Shown: positions 11,683 through 22,607 of the stretch, piece by piece | Position numbering within the stretch: the first letter of the stretch is position 1 | Layout of the letters: the number at the start of each line of letters is the position of its first letter | Assembly: GCF_036850765.1 (NCBI RefSeq) | Contig: NC_089491.1 | Span: 87,700,740-87,764,739, forward strand | Length of the DNA stretch: 64,000 nucleotides | Reading direction: 5' to 3' | Origin: Saccopteryx bilineata | Taxonomy: Eukaryota; Chordata; Mammalia; Chiroptera; Emballonuridae | Position numbers and translations under genes: made by a program | Notes under the pieces: generated by a model | Told to the model about the DNA's origin: nothing | The model's input: the letters and a program-made list of their open reading frames with translations, nothing else | The model's database searches: none

Positions 11683-14600
11683 TCCCTTTGTCCCTTTAAA
11701 GATGAAAACATAGCATGTGGAGGCATCTGATTCACTTGACTCTTGAGGAATTTACCCTCCACAGCTTTGCACTCATCTGACCATTGAGTGTTAGGTTGAT
11801 GATTCAGGCTGCTAGGTTTTGCCATGATCTCTTTCTACAAAGCAGAAAACTCCCCTTCTTCAGCAGCCGCGTAGGAGTTAGTGGGCAGATCCTCAGATCT
11901 CTAGTCTTGCGTACTATTCCCACAGCATCTTGGGGCTAATCTTAAAATCTTGCTGCAATTCACCTTTCTACTGAATGAGATAGTATGTAAACACATGGTA
12001 TGAGCTAACATTCCTAACTAGAAAATTGCTTTCTTTTCTGAAGAAAAAAGGAATTTGATAATTATCCTTTCATAGACATTTCATAATAAGCATTATGATA
12101 AAGGTTTTAGGTGACTTTAAGATTCTCTACAAGCTAAAACCCTATAAAACAGTTTTAAATTCAGACCCCCAGATTTTGTGAAGTTTAGCATCATTTGTTG
12201 TATGCTAATGTTATATTTAAAAGATAATTTCAATGAGGTCAGTGTGCTCAGTAAAAATAGATTATATAGTCATTTATCTATTTTCTACCTATAAAATCAA
12301 TACTTGACCTCGTTTTGAAAAAAAGTTCTATGACAACATCCTTGCTAATATGATTAGGTCATTCAGGCAAAACATTATATAGTAGAGAATAGCTTTGAAA
12401 ATTTACTAAAAGACCCTTGTATTCTTTGCATTTTAGCCTTTAAATTTGAAAGAGTTATCTTTATTAGTATGTCATCGCATCTGGAAAAATTCATCATGCA
12501 GTATTTAAATCGCTATGAATTTCAACATAATATGTATTAACCAGGTTTAAAATTCCACAGAACATACTATACAAGATAATTCAAGGGAAATGCATAAATG
12601 CACAGCTGTATTTCTACCTTGGGGCTTTTTAATATCTTATAAATAACAAGTATGGATTACTTAAATCCCTCAACAGAACTACTTAGAATGGTATACTTCC
12701 CATGCATTATTCATCCTGCAATTCTCATCATCATTCTCATTCCACTTATATAAATCACATACCTTTATAATTAATTTATTGAATCAGAGAATAAAACCTC
12801 TTATCCTATTGCACTTATAACTCATAAGCTATTAGAAGAATTGATGTGAAAGTGTGTCCAAGTATATTTATTTCATTTCACTTTGTCTTCAGAGACTTTG
12901 GAATTCTGATAAGTTTTCCTTAAAGTATTTCCACCATATAAAGAGATCAAGAGTAGTGCCCCAGGCCCTTGATTGCATTGCACATGTGCTTTCTAGCACA
13001 GAATAATAGCTAAGTCTTCCTAGTGAGGTTTTGTGAGACTTTTCCCACAATAGAGTGTTTAAGATACAATTTTTCTATTTTATGCCCAGAGAATTATATA
13101 CCATAAGTGATATTCTCAAGTGAGCCATGTCTCATATATTAAGAATTTATTTACTAAAAGTAATTCTTTAACCATGGACATCCTGCTATGGGAATTCTGC
13201 AAATAAGAGCCCTTTCTTATATAAAATGGTATCTGTTTATTTGCATAGAAGTCCAGTTGATAAGATAAGGCCCAATTGCCTGCTTCTTTTCTTCTTAGAG
13301 TGTCTTTGTGGTAAAGAAAATAAATAGATAGCAGGAAAACAGTCTTTCTGCTGCAGGGTAGGTAGTAAAGTATAACTTTTTCTCCTCCCCCCCTTTTACT
13401 GTCTTTCTCTCCCACAGAAAATGTTATTCAAAGTTGCCGGCCATATTTATGCAAAGAAGTTCTGGCTACAAGTCAGTATGGAATAGATTTCCTTTGTTTT
13501 TGTGAGAATTATGAGTGTTCTCTCCAATTATAAAACAATGCAAGTAGATACCAATATTCTGAGTAAAAGATATAAAGAAAACTTTTTTGTTTAATTTCTC
13601 TTTTAGGGTATTGGGATATATTAGTCAGGTTGCACTAGTTATCTTGAAGAAAAGAAAGGTTCATGTTTTCTTTTGTAGTAAGAATATTTCTGGTGAAGTG
13701 AGATAATGTCTAAAGGAACTGGGTATCTTCAAGAAGGTACTCCTTGTGAGAATAGTGAGGACATACATTTTAATTTCAATATGTAGCAGAAATGAGACTT
13801 TTCTTTTGGCCAAGGTACATTACTGCCATGGGAATGCTCTGGGAATAATAATTGTACATGAAAGTAAAAGAAAGAATGCATTAATAGGACCCCACTCTAA
13901 TGGAGGTCAGAGACAATAGTAGCTGCAATAATATTAAGAAAGAGATGTTTTGCTCCTCCTCTGGGCATTGAACATAAATATTGTGCCCTGATCATTTCTG
14001 CAGAAAAAAAGTAACAGCATCCAACTGTGCAGATGTTAAATGAGCAGGAGCGGCAGCAGCTGCAGTTGCCCTCTCTAAGGCACTAACATAGGACTGTCTT
14101 GCATATATGAGGCTCTGAAGAGCACCACATCAGAGTGATAGGAGTCTCCCTGCACTCAGATGGTGCGCCTGAGTCCTGGAACAAGCCAAATGGAGCAACA
14201 AAGATTTGTGTTTGAGCATGACCAGGCTGTGGAGAACCAGCAGTGGTGGTTGAGAGGACAAGAGATGCAACAGCATTAAGTGGCCAAGCAAGGCTCACAG
14301 CTGCCTTAAGTTTCATCAGCAGCACATCATCTTGGTAGCTTGTAATTAACTGTCAGACAATGTTGGTTGAATCTTCCAGTTTCAGTGTGGACAAGCATTC
14401 AGTCTGGGTTGGTTTGGAGAAAGAAGAAAAAATAAATGAAAAGAAGAAGGCAGGAGGGAAGGAAGGATGGAAGAGACAGCCACTGTGAGACAATGATGAG
14501 AGGAAACATTCTGAGAAAGATGAAAAGGTTTTACCTATACTGGCAGAAGTGTAAATAAGAAACCCAATCTTACCTTTTTATCTAGGCGGGATCATCACTG

Positions 14601-15652
14601 ACAGTTAAGCAGGTTTTCCAGATGTGAACGGTCTCCTTCGAATAGTGCATGCGTCAGCCTAATTCCAGATTGGTGAAGCTGATCATATTAGATATCACCT
14701 AGATTGCAGAAAAGGAGAACACTGAGTATTCTATAATCATATAAATAAGTATGAATATATTTTTGATTCAGCCAAATTTATTATTTGCCTGTCTGAATCT
14801 CTGCCTTAGCATAAATTAACTAAGAAAAGAGAAGTCCTGACTTGCAGCCAGATGACCACCGTGTGAAACAGAGAAGAGGCTCAGTGAACTGTGCAATATA
14901 ACTGCACTTATTCTGCTGTTACAAAAGGAAAGTTTCAGAGAGCTGTGCAGTTTACTCAAATTTTCTTATACTTGCACTGTGCTTGGTGTTTGTCAGGTAG
15001 GACATAATACTATGATTTTACAAACTAAACCATAGTTATATCTATATTTATATTAGCTATCAATCTTTTCAGATGTGCTTCTAAATATTTTATTTGTTTT
15101 ATATATGTAATATTATTAACAAAATGTTCACTATATGAATTGATGAAGGAAAAACATGCTGACTTTACTACATTCCCAACACTCCTATCCCAGCTTCTGG
15201 GGATAGATAAGTAAGCACATCAACTTTCACTGCACAAATTGCTTGCAATTTTTTTTACATCTTCCTCTTCCCCTCCACTCCATATAGGCAAAATACTTCA
15301 CCAATAGTCCCACTCTTAGTAAATATTAATCTATATAAATTAATATTAAAATAGAATGTGATAAGACATACAGACAGGCAAAAATATGTTAACATTCTTC
15401 TCCATTCTCTCTAAGGAAATAATTACCTTAAGGCTAAATTTTAATTCTCTACCTTCTGCCTCTAAGATTTTACTTTACTATCTTTGGTTAACTGGGTGGT
15501 TGTGAAAAAACAAACCTTGCTAGTACCCATTATTTTTCGCTGTGGGCCTTCTAATCTGTGAAATGCAAATAAACCAAAACATTAAGAACAAAAACACTAC
15601 CCCTAACCTCCAAAATCTGAGCTGGCTGTAAAATATCTGGAAGTAATGTTTA

Positions 15653-15676
15653 TGTATGTATGTATGTATGTATGTA
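15653..15676. repeat. (TATG)n microsatellite
   Basis: About six perfect tetranucleotide units. Confidence 0.85.
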
Positions 15677-15677
15677 T

Positions 15678-15785
15678 TTTTAAGTGAGAGGACAAAAGAT
15701 AGAGACAGACTCTCCTATGCATCCCGACTGGAGCCAAAGCTCAAACCAGTAGAGCCACTGGCTGTGAGAGGGGAAGAAAAAAGGG
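15678..15785 (-). mobile_element. Probable truncated Rhin-type SINE remnant
   Basis: 'tagagacagactctcctatg' and 'catcccgactgg' resemble the reverse complement of the 3' part of the long tRNA-derived SINE. The head is missing. Confidence 0.45.
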
Positions 15786-16322
15786 AGAGAAGGAAGGAAA
15801 GAGAAATTTCTACTTTTTTACTGTGCCTGGAACAGTAGAAATGACTTTCAGCTCATGAAAGATGTATGAGAATGGAGCTTACTTCAAAAGGGCAAAAACA
15901 GAGTGTTTCTCATTCAAAGTTATGCTAGAAAATGTCATGAAAAGAAGTAGTTGACAAGAAAACTTGTCTATCTTAGCCAGAAATCTGCATAGAAAATTAA
16001 AGTCTACCCCAAGAATTCAATAATTGAGAACTTCCTTGCTACAGAATTGGCTTAAATATTTCTGTAAAACTCAACATTAACACAGGTTAGTCCTTCGTCA
16101 GCAGTATCTTGAGGGCAACTGGCAGAACAAATAAAATTATTTCTGGAAAGCCCATTTTCCATTAAGGAGTTGCTAGGTTCCTGTAGTTAAATCTTCAGCA
16201 CATATGAATTCATAATATAAAGGACACATGAGGAAACAGTTCACCACAAATAGGATCAGCAGAAAAATAAAGAGTGCAATTAGATCTCACAAAAACCTAG
16301 ACAAAATAATGATCAGATACAC

Positions 16323-16513
16323 CAGGCATCCCCAAACTACGGCCCACAGGCCGCATACAGCTCCCTAAGGCCATTTATCTGGTCCCCGCCGCACTTCCTG
16401 AAGGGGCACCTCTTTCATTGGTGGTCAGTGAGAGGAGCACTGTATGTGACGGCCCTCCAACGGTCTGAGGGACAGTGAACTGGCCCCCTGTGTAAAAAGT
16501 TTGGGGACCCCTG
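16323..16513. mobile_element. Short non-autonomous hAT-type DNA transposon
   Basis: The ends are inverted repeats of the form CAGG..TCCCCAAACT and AGTTTGGGGACCCCTG. It is flanked by an 8-bp target duplication, AGATACAC (16315-16322) and AGATATAC (16514-16521), one mismatch. An 8-bp duplication and a CAGGGGT..CCAAA terminus are characteristic of hAT elements. Internal blocks 'cggcccacaggccgcat' and 'tcattggtggtcagtgagag' match a consensus I know from bat genomes. It carries no transposase and was mobilised in trans. Confidence 0.9.
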
Positions 16514-17003
16514 AGATATACCATAAAAACCATACATATTTAAAATATTAGGTAACTGTACGTTATCAGAATTTGATAGAGAAATAAATTATTAAAAATA
16601 AAAACCAGTCTGATATGGAAAAATTAAATAGATATTCTAGGGATAAAAATATTAAAAATGCAGTTAAAGTCAACTGCATTTATTAGATGTAATTAAAGAG
16701 ATAAATACTGAATTGCAACATAGAAGAAATTTAAAAACTGAGAAAGACAAAAAGATGGAAAACATGAAAAACACATGAAGAGAGAATAAAACAGCCTAGG
16801 TCTAGTGTATCTAATTTGGGTTAAAGAAAAACAGTAGGCATATAGGGAGAAAGGAAGCTGACAATTTTCCATTACTGATGAAACAAATGAATCCCCTGAC
16901 TCAGTTACCATAGCAAATTCGCAATGGAAGAAATGTATGTAGACATATTCAATGGAAACTGCAGAATTCAAAAACAAAGAGATGTTAAAAGTCACAGAAA
17001 GAC

Positions 17004-17327
17004 AGCCCTGGCCAATAGAGCATTGGTCCAGCGTGGAGACGTCCTGGGTTCAATCCCTGGTTGGGGCACATATGAGGAGCAACCATCTGTTTCTCTTCCT
17101 CTACCTCTCCCCCTTCTCTCTCTATTCTCTACCCTCAGCCAATGGCTCAACTTGTTCAAGCGTTGGCCCCTGGTGCTGAGGATAGCTTGGTTGGTCTGAG
17201 CATAATCCTTAGGCACTGAGGCTAACTCAGTTGATTGTAGCATTGGCCCCAGACAAGGGTTGCCAAGTGCATCCCAGTTGGGGCACATACAGGAATCTTT
17301 CTATCTCGCCTCTTCTCACTTAAAAAA
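17004..17327 (+). mobile_element. tRNA-derived SINE, composite long form
   Basis: Begins 'ccctggccaatagagcattg' with a B-box-like 'gggttcaatcc', followed by a TC-rich stretch and a second head-like 'ggttggtctgagca' and 'tcagttgattgtagcattgg' block. A-rich end. Target duplication AAAAGTCACA at about 16987-16996 and 17326-17335. Confidence 0.85.
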
Positions 17328-17335
17328 AAGTCACA

Positions 17336-17942
17336 AAAAAATAGATTGCCTGTAAAATGATATCTGAACACAATAAAAAGTGGTGTTTCTATAATTTATA
17401 CAAATGTAGACCAAAGTCTGCATTTCTGAGGTGAGCTTTAGAGTCACACATCTCCCAGGAAGAGGCCCCATATACATGAAAAATAACAATTCTTTATGAT
17501 ACCATAAATTGGATTTTTATATTTTTATACTCCCTTAGGATCTTCTCATACTCTAGGACTTTTCACTTGGTCTCCCATACGGTAAAGTATTAATAAGCCC
17601 TATTTATGAATTAAATTCATGCCTAGGTGCCTGCCTATGCACCAGAGTTGTTCTCTCCTGAATTGCCCTTTATGTATATGCAAATGACAGTAGATCATTT
17701 GGAGTTATCTGATTGCTATGGTGCAGGATTAAAGGAAGTTATCAGTGTACCAGTAAATCTTTATCACCTTTTTCACCCTTCTTATCTCTGTCTAAAGGCT
17801 AAGACAAATTCCTCCCCCCACTAGGCCACAACAGAGATACTCCTACAAGAATGTGGTTTTTTTCTGTTAATATTTTGTAAATTCATCTCAAAGGTTAAAG
17901 TGAATGGTAGGCTTAAGTTAGAAAATTAAGATAGAAAACCTG
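17336..17942. other. Intergenic, nothing recognised
   Basis: AT-rich. The + strand frame 17627-17824 has no domain or splice support. Confidence 0.45.
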
Positions 17943-18180
17943 GGCCCTGGCTGAGTGGCTCAGTGGATAGGGCCTTGTCCCGGCATGCCAAAGTCACAGT
18001 ACTATCCCCAGTCAAGGCACAGAAGAGAAGCAATCAATAAGTGTACAACAAAATGACACAGCTAGTGGAAAAATGAGTTGATACTTCTCTATTTCTGTTT
18101 CTCTTCCCCTCCCTCTGTTTCTCATTTCTTTCCTCTCTCCCAAATCAATGGAAAACAAATTCTTGAGTAAAAAGAAAATG
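17943..18180 (+). mobile_element. Degraded VES-like SINE
   Basis: 'ccctggctgagtggctcagt' head, 'agtcaaggcac' block, 'gagttgatacttctc' block and TC-rich tail. More diverged than the other copies and no confident target duplication was seen. Confidence 0.7.
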
Positions 18181-18494
18181 TAAAATACCTAATATAGAAC
18201 CAAAAATAATATTTACCTTACAATGGTAGTGCCCTTGATTGAAAAGTCTATTGCTCTCAAATTAATTTATCAAAATTCTTCATGCAGAGGCTGGAACGTA
18301 GGGGCTTTGCTTTCTCCTATACCCGCTAGATGCAACAGGTGTCAACCATCTCTGCCCATCCTATATCTGCTCAAGTGGAAATTACTAATTTTCTGGAAAA
18401 GCAAACATCTCCAGCATATATAGTCAATGTCCCTAAAAAATATTTCTTTCACTATTACATTACATACTTAATTCCTCTCCATATAAGTAAGTAT
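18181..18494. other. Unique flank of the inverted duplication
   Basis: Short AT-rich stretch just outside the recognisable homology of unit A. Nothing else seen. Confidence 0.4.
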
Positions 18495-20032
18495 GGATAC
18501 ATCAGTGTTTTTCCCAATTCCTGGTTATTTCCTCAGTGCTCTCATGGGTAAATCTAAAAATACATCTTGAAAAGTTGAGCCAAATGCCTATGGGGTATCC
18601 TACTAGGATGAGCACTGTCAGGTGAAGGTGTGTACTTGTGGAAAATTGCAGGGACCTATACATGGTCCTCCCAGAGAAGGAGCCTTTCCCACTTCCCTCC
18701 AGGACCTGCTGGGAACTCTCCATCCTCACTTTGTTTCAGGGAATGGCTGCCACCAGACCAGAAGCCTTCCAGGCTGATGTGGAGAGTGCTCTCTCCCTAG
18801 TGTTAACAGTGCATGTGTCCCTATGAGTGAAGTAGGCCATCATGTGACTTGCACTGGCGTATGCACTGCCTCTCATTGGAAGTGCCTGTGTTTGCCCTCT
18901 GTCCCTTTAGCAAACACCAACTTTCAGCAGATCCTACAACACAGGAATCTTAAATTTTTCTCCCTTCATTGGGAGGAATGCTTTCTAGCTTGTGGTCTGT
19001 TTTTCCAGGTTTCTGCATTTTTCTCCTGTTTGTCTATGGCCCAAAAAGGCTAGCCATCTTCTGACTAGACTCTAGCCCTGGGGTCACACCTAGAACAGCG
19101 GTCTCTTCCCAGATGATGCACACACTTACTGAAAGGACATCTTTTAAAATCTGGTAAGTATTCCACCAGGGATTTCCCTTTCAAGTGTCAAAAGTGGTAT
19201 TTAAAATAAAAACAAATAAAAGTATGTGAGCAGACACAATAAGGCACATAATAAAAGAGTTCACTTATATATATAAAAAAAAAGTCCAGAACAGATAAAG
19301 GAGCAGAGACACAAAGCAGATGAGGGGTTTCCAGGGCGAGAGGAGTAGGGAGTGAGTCCATATGGGGAGATGGAATATTCAACAACAAGATAGTGGTGAT
19401 GTATGCACAGCAAAGCGAAAGTACTTCACGCTCAGGAATGGCATCACTTAAAATATAAAAAATCACTTTTATTTGTTACTTTTATTTGTAAATAGCACTA
19501 TGAGAAAACAAAACATACAAAAACAAACAAGAATCAAAAATAAATATGCAAAACAAATAAATTTAAAATAATAAAAAAGTGAATCACGCTTTGGAAAAAA
19601 ATAAAGACATAATGTAAAAAAAGATAAAACTATCAAAGACAGGTAGTAAAACAAAAATATTTTGGTGTGCTAGGGACAGCTGGTTGGAGAACAAGCAGGT
19701 CTCGAGCTGGCCCTGATGGGTTGTTCTGAGGCAGCTCCTCTCATCTGGCCACAACCAGAACACGTTCGGTAGAGGGTTCCTGAGGCAGCTGTGAGGGGGC
19801 CTCAGTGTGGTCCAGAGACATTGCACAGGCTGCCCGGCTCCAGAGCTGCAGCTGGAGTGGCTGCTGGAGGAGGCATGGCCACTGGAGTTGGGTGCCCCTC
19901 CAGGTCTGGGTCGGCCTCCAGGTCTGCCTGTGCAGCTGGCTCCTCCAGATATCCCTCAGGTGGAGCAGGAGCTGGCTCTGCCTCCTGATCCCCTACCCCA
20001 AGCATCTCCTCAGAGAAGAGCAGTGACATCAC
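18495..20032 (-). pseudogene. Unit A: truncated RalGDS-like paralogue plus its 3' flank, left outer end of the duplication
   Basis: On the - strand, 20032-19802 reads as an acidic Pro/Ala-rich segment (EAEPAPAPPEGYLEEPAAQADLE and onward). It matches the start of exon 3 of gene B ([23 protein letters not shown]). It then stops early at a TGA after CNVSGPH, where gene B continues, so the frame is broken relative to B. The first two exons and the hexapeptide array are absent. Downstream (19760-18495) is a T-rich hydrophobic-tail-like stretch and a 3' flank diverged from those of B and C. It lies head to head with gene B, sharing a 5' interval of about 150 bases. It is most simply a decayed partial copy; a short 76-residue product cannot be excluded. 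Confidence 0.65.
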
Positions 20033-20056
20033 TACTTGGCCAGAGCAATGACATCA
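20024..20056. promoter_or_regulatory. Two CRE-like sites in the A/B divergent interval
   Basis: TGACATCA occurs at 20024-20031 and again at 20049-20056, each one base from the palindromic cAMP-response element TGACGTCA. They lie 123-155 bases upstream of the ATG of gene B. In the right arm one copy persists (reverse complement at 45281-45288) and the other has become TGAGGTCA (45256-45263). CREB/CREM-type factors bind such sites; function here is inferred. Confidence 0.5.
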
Positions 20057-20107
20057 CCACACAGGGCCCTCACACCTGATGAGAGCCGAACAGAACTTGG
20101 AACCCTG

Positions 20108-20120
20108 GTAACCAGGCAAC
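20108..20120. promoter_or_regulatory. RFX-type X-box upstream of gene B
   Basis: GTAACCAGGCAAC is an imperfect palindrome; its reverse complement GTTGCCTGGTTAC fits the X-box pattern GTTRCC..GGYAAC bound by RFX factors. It lies 59 bases before the gene B ATG and is perfectly preserved before gene C (45190-45202). X-boxes are common in ciliary and spermatid gene promoters. Confidence 0.55.
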
Positions 20121-20178
20121 CACATTGTAAAACAATTGCTACCCAGCTCACTTGCCCAGAGACTTGGGAAGAGTCAAC

Positions 20179-22589
20179 ATGTTCTCGTGCTGTCTTCCCC
20201 GGTCCCGAGGCCGTGCCAAACCAAAAAAAAGCCGTGATGGCTTTTTCCACCGTGGCCGCCACTGGCTCCAGACTGAGCCCAGACGACTGTGGCCCTTTTC
20301 TCGCCGGAACCCAGAGGTAACACATGTAGACCCAGAAGCAGTTCTGTCCAGTACAGGCCACCACTCTGACCTCAACTGGGCAGTTCTATGTCCCCTACGT
20401 GTGTGTGCATGCGTGTGTGTGAGTTTTGTATGTGAGTGTATGTGTGTGTGTGAGTGTATGTGTGTGTGTGAGTGTATGTGTACGTGTATGTGTACGTGTA
20501 TGTGTATGTGTACGTGTATGTGTATGTGTACGTGTATGTGTATGTGTATGTGTAGAGGGTTTCACGTGGAAAGACCCTACGCTTAAGAGGAACAGGCTGA
20601 GCAGGTGGTCAGAAGCCTTGTGAACCAGGCAGTTCACAAACCAGGTAAAGGCTGGCTGGTTAGATGGAAGGTGTGGGGGCACCTACTGCCCTAGATTTAT
20701 CTCCAGCCCTGAGGGTGAATCTCATTTTCCCAGGGAGGAGGTTTGTGCTGACCCAGGACTGGGACTGATTCCAGAGTAGAAGGATCATTGGGTAGAAGCA
20801 GCAATGACTAGGGCCAGACTGGGCTTGAGGCCTCCTGTCCAGTTGCTGGTCATGTGTTTGCAGGGTTCAGTGGAAAACATGGAGGAGCAACAGCGTGTGG
20901 AAGAGGACTCCCACACCCTCTCTACCACTGTGGGCCCTGTTCAGGGTACTACTGATGTTCAATGCCGTCCTGCATTGAGAGTGACCTTTCAGGAGTCCAG
21001 GAAGGTAGGACACATGATTTGCCTGAGGAGATCTACATCCCGGAAGCAGCCCAGGGTCTGGAGGCCACCTACCCCGATGCCACGCAGGCGTCAGAGATGT
21101 CTTCCCCCAGAACCGCCCAGACTCCAAGCACAAGTCACCATGTCCGACTCCTACTTGGAGCACCGGGCCCATGCTAATAGAACCAGACCATACAACCAGG
21201 AGGCAAAGGAGGCTGAGCCCGACGGTGAGAAGCTGGGGGAGAGTGGAGGTGCATGACAGATTCCTGGGAGGGGTCGGCGTCAGACACACTGGGAGCACCC
21301 CTAGAGGCTGACCAGGAGCAAAGACCAGCCTCAGACCACTCATATGCTGGACAGCTGGTGGGGAGGACATCCTGTGGTGGGTATGGGCCTGTGGCTGGGT
21401 TCTGTCTTAGGGGAAAACATGGAAATGCAAGCACATGGATGATCTTTCTCCTCTAGCAGATCCAGCACCAGCCCCGGAGGTAGAGCCGGCTCCTGCTCCA
21501 GCTGAGGGACACCTGGAGGAGCCAGTTGCACAGGCAGACCTGGACGCCAACCCCGCCCCGGAGGCTGACCCAGCCCCGGATGCAGACTCAGCCCTGGAGG
21601 CAGTCCCAACCCAGGAGGCCGACCCAGAAATGGAAGCTGACCCAGAAATGGAGGCTGACCCAGAAATGGAGGCTAACCCAGATATGGAGGCCGATCCAGA
21701 AATGGAGGCCGACCCATCTCTGGAGGCCGACCCAGAAATGAAGGCCGACCCATCTCTGGAGGCCGACCCATCTCTGGAGGCCGAACCAGATATGGAGGCC
21801 GTTCCAGAAATGGAGGCCGACCCATCTCTGGAGGCCGACCCAGAAATGAAGGCCAACTCATCTCTGGAGGCCGACCCAGATATGGAGGCCGACCCAGATA
21901 TGGAGGCCGACCCAGAAATGGAGGCTGACCCAGAAATGGAGGCCGACACATCTCTGGAGGCCAACCCAGAAATGAAGGCCGACCCAGAAATGGAGGCCGA
22001 CCCAGATATGGAGGCCGATCCAGAAATGGAGGCCAACCCAGAAAAGAAGGACGACCCAGAAATGGAGGCCAACCCAGAAATGGAGGCTGACCCAGAAATG
22101 GAGGCTGACCCAACCCAGGGGGCCGACCCAGAAATGGAGGTCGACCCAGAAATGGAGGCTGACCCAGCTCTAGACAGGCACTCAAATTCAGAGGCTGAGC
22201 CACCTTTTGCTGCCCCTGCAGATGCAGCAATGGAGCTGGGACCAGCCTCCACTGCGCCTCCTGACTACACTGAGGCAGGAAGACTGCTGCCTGAAGAAGC
22301 CTCCATTGAATCTGTCCTGGCTCCGCCCGGACAAGGGTCACTGCCCCTGAACAACACCTCAGGGCCAGCTCGGGAGCCACTTGTTTTGCAACCAGCTCTC
22401 TCTGACACATCAGAAGAATTTATTTCTCCATTGCTCTTTGAAAGTCTTCTTTTACTTTCTTTAATTGTTATCCTTTTATTTCTACCTTTGCATCAATTAC
22501 TTTTTTATTTTATTATTTTTTTCTGGAATTTTTCTGGGTTTTTTTGTTTTGTTCTTTATCTTTTCCTTCTTTTTACACAGTGTGATTAA
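20179..22589 (+). CDS. Gene B: predicted RalGDS-like N-terminal protein with acidic hexapeptide repeats and hydrophobic tail (543 aa, 3 exons)
   Basis: Predicted exons are 20179-20316, 20864-21224 and 21457-22589; all junctions are GT/AG and the frame is kept through to the stop. Exon 1 encodes 46 residues, Cys-rich at the start (MFSCCLP), then basic with WPFSRR. Exon 2 gives residues 47-166. The best ancestral match, from recall, is residues about 126-166 (CLPPEPP..., [14 protein letters not shown]) to the end of the REM domain of RalGDS-type exchange factors. Another piece (LEATYPDA) matches in a different frame, so a frameshift has occurred there. Exon 3 holds a Pro/Ala/Glu linker, then 32 six-residue units of [12 protein letters not shown] or DPSLEA type (residues 216-407), a Gly/Pro linker, and a hydrophobic tail (about 486-543). 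No RasGEF catalytic domain follows, so Ral activation is not expected. AATAAA follows at 22602. It could be an expressed lineage-specific gene or a still-open pseudogene; a shortened RalGDS-like origin is my preferred reading. Confidence 0.5.
20393..20555 (+). repeat. (TG)n/(TATGTG)n microsatellite in intron 1 of gene B
   Basis: About 160 bases of tgtgtg, tgtatg and tacgtg units lying 77 bases after the exon 1 donor site. The mirror copy at about 44783-44923 in gene C has a different unit composition, as expected for a fast-changing tract. If exon 1 were read through, it would encode a Cys/Val-rich tail. Confidence 0.85.
21603..22178 (+). repeat. Coding minisatellite: 32 units of 18 bp in gene B
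   Basis: The unit is close to 'gccgacccagaaatggag', coding Ala-Asp-Pro-Glu-Met-Glu, with variants encoding PDME, PSLE and PEMK. All units keep length 18, so the frame never shifts. Variants recur in clusters, suggesting expansion by unequal exchange. Both the + frame and two - strand frames stay open through the array because the unit is a multiple of three and free of stop codons. Confidence 0.9.
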
Positions 22590-22601
22590 CTCTAAGTAAA
22601 A

Positions 22602-22607
22602 AATAAA
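22602..22607 (+). promoter_or_regulatory. Candidate polyadenylation signal of gene B
   Basis: AATAAA lies 12 bases after the stop codon of the predicted last exon. The mirror copy is at 42820-42825. The spacing leaves an unusually short 3'UTR if used. Confidence 0.4.

Larger units (their letters stand above)
11697..16314. other. Intergenic, AT-rich, no gene recognised
   Basis: The - strand frame at 14083-14325 lies in a more GC-balanced stretch but shows no domain I recognise and no start or splice support. A 99-residue - strand frame at 13116-13415 also has no support. Poly-purine patches occur around 14425-14480. Confidence 0.45.

Noticed and set aside
11263..11825. Overlapping open frames of 121-175 codons on both strands
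   Set aside because: They lie over the CpG-rich body of a full-length tRNA-derived SINE with target duplication. The frames come from the repeat.
14083..14325. Possible exon or processed pseudogene on the - strand
   Set aside because: No domain, splice site or A-tail recognised. Composition alone is not enough.
20395..20682. Frame of His-Thr repeats on the - strand and Cys/Val repeats on the + strand
   Set aside because: Translation of the TG microsatellite in intron 1 of gene B.
21457..22589. Functional Ral exchange factor
   Set aside because: No RasGEF catalytic domain follows the REM-like remnant, and the downstream sequence is repeat array, hydrophobic tail and then non-coding flank.
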